Translations under genes and position numbers: made by a program
Notes under the pieces: model-generated
Databases searched by the model: none
The model's input: the letters and a program-made list of their open reading frames with translations, nothing else
What the model was told of the DNA's origin: nothing
In this document: positions 59,085 through 64,000 of the stretch, one piece after another
Layout of the letters: every line of letters starts with the position of its first letter
Numbering within the stretch: position 1 is the stretch's first letter
Source: Marasmius tenuissimus
Lineage: Eukaryota; Basidiomycota; Agaricomycetes; Agaricales; Marasmiaceae
Assembly: GCA_029532415.1 (NCBI GenBank)
Contig: JAQOTA010000060.1
Coordinates: 3,906,001 to 3,970,000, forward strand
Length of the DNA: 64,000 nucleotides
Direction of reading: 5' to 3'

Positions 59085-62000
59085 TCAAGAGAGAGGGCGA
59101 ACTGGGACCATACGTCTGTTGGAAGCCAGCGCTGCATTGCGAATAATCTTCATATAATCTGTGCCCACAGCTCTGTTCTTCTTCGACTCGTAGACTCTCG
59201 CCAGCATGGTCTTGGGATCCAGCTCAAGACGCTCCGAGGTCAAATTTTCTACGGCAGTTGGACTAGTCTTCTCTATGACAGCGAGGATCATCCAATGATT
59301 CTCCTCCGATTTCGAGCCCAAATAAAAATTGGACACTCGTCGAACGAGTTTACCAATGTGTTCGGGATCACCGCCCACGACAACCATAAGGTTCTTCTCA
59401 GTGCTGGGCTTGATCAGATCTCGAGCACGCTGGACGGTGGAGATGTCGTGGATGGATCGATTTGTGCCATCTACCTTCCGTTGAGCCGTTGCGCCGTTGC
59501 CGCGGGCCACAATGTCGAGGTAAACGTCTTGGTCCTCGACACAAGCTTGCACCCTGAGGCCTACGAGTTTTGGGTGAAGGATCCAGTGTTGAGGAACTGA
59601 AGCTGCTGCCTGAGCCGTTTCCTCTTCCTCCGCTTCTCGGAATGCCTGCAGACAAAACTCTTCCAGTCTATCTGCAGCAGCCTGCTCAGAGGGGTTGAGG
59701 GGCTCGTTGTCTGGTTCAGGGTTCGGCGAGGGAGGAGATGAAACTGTGGTGCCAACGGGAAGAGGAGAAGACGCATTGGGATCCCAAGCACTTTCCGGGT
59801 TCGTACCGAAGCGCATGTCTGCGATCTCGTGTCCTGACCACTGGGGAGTAGAAATTGCGCTGATAGGGTAAGGAGAAATCGAATGGGGATCCCAGTGAGG
59901 TCCCGGTGTCGTATCGGACCGCATGGTTTCCATTTCTTCTCTTGTCCACTGGGGAGTACCAGGACCCTCCGAACGATCCAACTCCTCCACTATAACCGGG
60001 AGCTCCTCGAGGTCGGGTCGAAAGTCGTAAAAAGAGCCGGATCTGACAGGGTACGCTTGGTTCAGCAACCTGCCGCTCTTCGTATCGCGGACGCGTAAGT
60101 AGTCGACGGTTGCCAGTCCTGTGTTCACGGCCATGTGAGTCTCGAGTTCGATCCTGAGCTGGATCCCTTTGCGATTCGACAAGGTCTTTCCCAAAACGTG
60201 CCGGTCTTTCTGCAAGTTATTCGTCTCAAAGGTGACGTTTACCCCTCGTACCAATCCTAACTGTCCTTTGAGCTGACCCTTCGTAATGCGTACTCGAGTG
60301 CCCAACCACGGTTCACGGCCAGTCAACAATGAGCGAGAGATGCCGTAGATAACGTTCTGCCTCTCGCTCAAAGGTTGAGCATCTCGCAGTCGTTGCGCCC
60401 TACTGGTGATAAAGTTAGAATAATATCTATGAAAAAAGCCAATGTAGAAGACTCACAGAGTTGTCAATATGTGGTCGTGGTCAGCGAAGACCAACTTCTT
60501 GAGTGCACCAACCCACAGGCCAACCATCAATCTTCTTCCAAATCTCCCCTCCACCCTCTCCACCATCTCAACACGGCCGATGCACCCGCTTTGAGGCCCT
60601 CTGGTCACCCGTACCTCAATCCCTACCCAGGGAACCGGGACAAGCTCCCTCCTCGTACCAAACACGTCGAGACGAGTGTCTCTCTCCACAGGGGAGGGTA
60701 TTCGCTTTGCTGCGTTGACATGGCAGGTAGCGAAGATGTGATATTCGGGTATGATCACGGTGATAACGTCCTCGTACCTGGCGAGAACACGACCATGTTT
60801 ACCGCGATCTTTCCCTGTCATTATGATGACCCAGTCATCTTTCTTGTGGGGTTTGAGAAGATGTCGGACTTGGGCAGCATGCTCGCCCTTGCTGACAACC
60901 TCCTGAAGCATTCGCTGTTCACGCCGAGTCTCTTCTTCTTTCTTCTCTCGCAGGAACCTCCCCTCAGGTGTCTCGTTCGCATAGTCAACGGGGCCAACGA
61001 TAGACTGCAAGAGCTGCTCCGCGTCTACCTTGGTGCTCACGATGGCCGTCTGGGGGTTACTCAACCTAGCTTGGACCTGCAAGTGCTTGAAGGTAACAAT
61101 CATTCCGCGGCGAGGGGTCTGATTCGATGCAGATGGTGGAGAAGGATCGGTCCAAACGACATCTTCGCCGTCGTCAAAGGACCAACCGGAGGGATGGGGA
61201 AAAGGAGAGGATTGGAGGATGAAGTGGTTTGACTCCCTGAAAGCTTTCTCGAGCTTGAGTGGAATGGAAGTCGCGAGTAGAAGGTCCTTTCGATGATAGT
61301 TGGTAATGAGTAGTCCCTCGCGGACAAACATCGAGTTGTTGTATCGGTAGAGCTTGAGTTCCCCAACTTTGACCTTTTCAACATTATCGTACTCTTTGGC
61401 GTTGAATAGACGGGGAGGATTGCGGTGGACGGAGGATCCGTCAGTTTCGCTAGCAAAGGGTCGAATGATGTCCGGATCCTCCTGTTGTAGCTCAGACTTT
61501 TCGCGTTCGCTGAGGGGATGCCGTGGCACGAGGAGAACCTGAAATTCGTCGCGTTTGCAGCGAAGATCCTCCAGTTCGAGGAAATCCACGCCTCTTTTTT
61601 CGTGGCGCAACTCGTGAATGAACTCCCTCTGTTCAGCCCTCATCTGCTCGATATCCTTTTCATGCTCGAGCCTCCGCTTCTTCGCCGGGTTGTACTTCAG
61701 TTTATTCTGAAGGATCTCCTCCCGCTCCCTGTCTTCTTCGTCGTCTTCGTCGTCTCGTGGCAGCGAGATCGCTATACCAACGTCACCACGGTATGTCCCG
61801 GAGCAAACGGTCACCCATTCGAGAGGCCCAACGTACTCCCTCAAGCGGGTACTGACGGCACGAGAATATCGTTTTTTCTCTTCGCGAATGTAGCCACGAT
61901 CCAAAGTAGAGGTATTGGCGATTTCGGCGTTCCTGTTGAGTGTATGAATCCGCTCCCAAGGGTCCATTCGATCAACGAGAGGGATCTGAGAGATGGGCCT

Positions 62001-62413
62001 CGAGAGCCTGGGGGACATGGAAGGATACGTTGGCATAGTTGGTGATTCAGAGGAAGATGGAAGGAATAGTGGAGTTTGTGGTGGTAGGGATGGTCCTTCG
62101 TTGGGCTTCGGATCACGGACATAACGAGCAGTCAGGTCGTCGCAGAGAGCATCTATAAACGCCTGTTGATCTTCGTGTGCCTCGGGGGTGACTTGCTTGC
62201 GGGCAGAAGTAGAGCCTATGAATGAAAGAACAATCAAAAAAAAAAGAGCAATAACGATGGTGTATTCAACTTACCGTTGTCATCGTCGTCGTCGCTGACC
62301 TCAAAGCGCTCCTCGACTTCCGATTCCACTTCATCCTCGTCATTTCCATCCTCTACGGCAGCAACATCCAGAAACGAGTCAACGCCTGTTCTTCTGCGTT
62401 TTCCAGCACCCAT
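59085..62413 (-). CDS. Divergent Spt5-like protein with KOW domains
   Basis: Three exons (62413-62275, 62215-60457, 60402-59085) join in phase to 1071 aa. The N-terminus is acidic (DSFLDVAAVEDGNDEDEVESEVEERFEVSDDDDDN when read in parts) as in Spt5. KOW-type segments follow: WVTVCSGTYRGDVGIAISLP, WVIIMTGKDRGKHGRVL, GIEVRVTRGPQSGCIGRVEM and PWLGTRVRITKGQLKGQLGL. The stretch RPPRLFNAKEYDNVEKVKV parallels the Spt5 region after KOW1. I cannot see an NGN domain, which Spt5 needs to bind Spt4. The C-terminal quarter is a proline-rich linker and a new end (SERLELDPKTMLARVY). It is likely one of the multi-copy Spt5-like proteins of agaricomycetes, perhaps with an RNA- or DNA-binding role, not the single essential elongation factor. 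Same direction as the DUF6698-like gene, 259 bases apart. Confidence 0.7.
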
Positions 62414-63472
62414 GGTTCGAGTTTTGGAGAGATGAACGTTTTGAAGGTTGACGACCTGGTTCCAGCAAATGTCAGCGTGTCTTGTCTGGAGGTTCATAGG
62501 ATACACCACATACCGAAATAGAACGTGCAGCGCGTTGCAACTAGTCCATAGATGCCATAGCCGAGCCTGTAAAATCGACCGTCAGCATCTCTCGCTGCGT
62601 TTTTTCGTTTTCATTGATGATACAAAGGATTTTTGGGGGGCTTTTCGCCACCATTCTATCTCTCAAATTCTTAGAAGTACTTTGTATTGTAATCGCTACG
62701 ATACTACTGTATTTGTACGACGTTTAGAGCCAGACTTACCTCTGGTGGTCGACCACCGAGCTTGTTGGTGGTGGTTCTGGTTGAAGAGTGGCATAAAGGG
62801 GGCTGTGCTGTCCGCGTTCCCAGGATATAGCCCACGAGCTGTCCAATCCGTCTAGCGCGCAGATAAATTTGAGCGCTGGGTGATAAAAGAGATAAGAGAT
62901 AAGAGAGATCTCATCTGGTCATCTGGTCTTATCTCTTTTATCACCCAGCGCTCAAATTTATCTGCGCGCTAGACGGATTGGACAGCTCGTGGGCTATATC
63001 CTGGGAACGCGGACAGCACAGCCACCTTTATGCCACTCTTCAACCAGAACCACCACCAACGTGCTGGCGGTAAGTTTTTTCACCTCAACTCTACATAGCA
63101 CTAGGTAGATTAGAACAATAAAAATGCCTTACCGTAAATTAAGTAAACTTTGACTGAGCTCAAGAGTCGAAAAGACTCACATTAGAAAGAGTCTCGTAGT
63201 AGAAAAAAATAGAAAATCGCTAGGACCCGTCATGTCGCCGCGTTCAACGACGCTGAAATACATTTGCAGGTCCTAAATACAATCGGTCGTCCCTGGACGG
63301 CTATCGAACATTCGTTTAGCCAGAGGTGAGAACTGTCGCTGGTCTTTTCGCTGGTTAATGCTCATATCTCTCCCAGAAAGATCTAATTTATCGATATTAT
63401 TGTGCTCTGATTCATCATGGGGGTGCGTGAAATCGTTTACCTTGCGAGCACGGATCCCTGACGTCTCCCCAG
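62414..63472. other. Intergenic region containing a long inverted repeat
   Basis: About 1.06 kb between the Spt5-like gene and the gene at the right edge. It holds the 133-bp inverted repeat at 62764-63060; the flanks show no gene. Confidence 0.5.
62764..63060. repeat. Long inverted repeat (133-bp arms, 31-bp spacer)
   Basis: The left arm 62764-62896 and the right arm 62928-63060 are reverse complements with one mismatch (near 62800: ggggg against cca...). The spacer 62897-62927 contains gataaga and atctggtc repeats. The single strand could fold into a very long hairpin. It looks like a foldback/MITE-type element or a recent inverted duplication. The arms end in gttggtgg/ccaccaac. No target-site duplication is evident. 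Confidence 0.9.
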
Positions 63473-64000
63473 AAATTTCCATGTAATTATTGCCCCAGGA
63501 CATTCGATACCTCCAGAGGGAGGAACGTTCATAGCCATCATTGCCGAAAAAACCTCGTCCCAGTTCAAGTTCAACATGCCCTTACGACTACGCAGGTGGT
63601 GGACGAAGCCCCGGAGGAAGTAGAAATGCAGATTGATCAGGAGATTGGGCAGGAGATTAGGCAGGAGACTGAGCAGGGAATGAATGAGGCGCAAATGGAG
63701 GTAGACGAAGCACCGCCCGCAGTTCAGACAGAGCAATCTCAACAAATCGAACCGCCTACTGGATCACAGGCTACGGAGGGAAGGTCTCGTCGCACTCGAC
63801 AGCTACCTCTACGATACTGGGAGATGGACCTAGCCTATCATTGTGAATTCCTCTCGCAAGCGATCCCAGAACCTGAGCCCGAGCCAGAAGAGCCAGCGCG
63901 AGAACCAACGCCAGTACGGGAGCCAACGCCAGTGCCAGAACCATCGCCAGAAAGAACCCCGCCGCCAAGTGACCCCTTCATCGTCTCGCATAAAGACAGC
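63473..64000 (+). CDS. 5' part of a Plavaka-like transposase gene, cut by the window edge
   Basis: Open reading frame from a likely splice acceptor (CTCCCCAG before 63473) to the right edge, 176 codons, no stop. It starts KFPCNYCPRTF, a C2H2-like finger continuing to VHSHHC. An acidic/Gln-rich stretch and a basic string GRSRRTRQLPLRYWEMD follow, then a run of Pro-Glu-Thr (EPEPEPEEPA, REPTPV) up to PSDPFIVSHKDS. This order, zinc finger then basic-aromatic string then proline linker leading to a P-x-FG-type core, matches what I remember of Plavaka/KDZ transposases of mushrooms. The catalytic core lies off the window. The true start (an upstream exon) is not identified. Confidence 0.45.

Noticed and set aside
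60375..62045. Plus-strand open frames of up to 285 codons
   Set aside because: They are antisense to the KOW-domain exon, which has clear homology to Spt5.
1..64000. CRISPR arrays, bacterial operons, rRNA genes, retrotransposon reverse transcriptase
   Set aside because: No regularly spaced repeats, no ribosome binding sites, no rRNA-like sequence and no RT or integrase motifs were seen; the spliced genes show a eukaryotic genome.

Overview
The window reads as nuclear DNA of a filamentous basidiomycete, most likely an agaricomycete. Genes are split by many short GT-AG introns (about 45-75 nt). The families present are typical of mushroom genomes: F-box proteins in tandem, a kinase with an HGD catalytic loop, chloroperoxidase-type heme-thiolate peroxidases, an Agaricomycetes-type 7-helix membrane protein, a DUF6698-like protein, and a zinc-finger/proline-rich N-terminus resembling Plavaka transposases. 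There are no bacterial operons or ribosome binding sites. Splice models come from reading frames and splice-site consensus, so exon ends are predictions.

Layout. 1-5 kb: the 5' tip of a minus-strand gene at the left edge, then a gene-poor stretch with one doubtful gene near 3-3.9 kb. 5-14.8 kb: an HSL-type esterase (+), a proline/tyrosine-rich protein with an NLR/kinase-type leader (-), an MFS transporter of the ACS family (-) and a secreted GH18 chitinase (+). 16-31.7 kb: a duplicated block with two class A flavin monooxygenase (FMO) genes, a third broken FMO copy, a TKL-like kinase (-), a 7-helix membrane protein (-), and an F-box gene with a shredded sister copy. 32-37.6 kb: an intact F-box gene (-) and two tandem secreted heme-thiolate peroxidases (+). 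37.9 kb: a tRNA-Arg(ACG) with an intron (-). 38.4-47.8 kb: two long, largely disordered Ser/Pro/Gln-rich proteins (+), separated by 3.6 kb without genes. 48.9-51.2 kb: a complete cytochrome P450 (+). 52-56.3 kb: an F-box cluster (one gene frameshifted, one pseudogene, one truncated) ending in an 82-bp tandem repeat. 56.7-62.4 kb: a DUF6698-like gene and a divergent Spt5-like KOW protein (both -). 62.8-63.1 kb: a 133-bp near-perfect inverted repeat. The right edge holds the start of a Plavaka-like transposase gene.

How the genes may work together: several are oxidative or xenobiotic enzymes (P450, two FMOs, two peroxidases, an esterase, a transporter), but they are scattered and interrupted by F-box and signalling genes. 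I see no convincing biosynthetic cluster.

The most interesting observations are about genome change. An FMO/F-box block was duplicated, and each copy kept a different gene in better shape. FMO 1 lost a 3' splice site. A proline-rich tail is shared between a kinase and a non-kinase gene 12 kb apart. There is a tandem duplication inside the F-box cluster and a long foldback element near the right edge.
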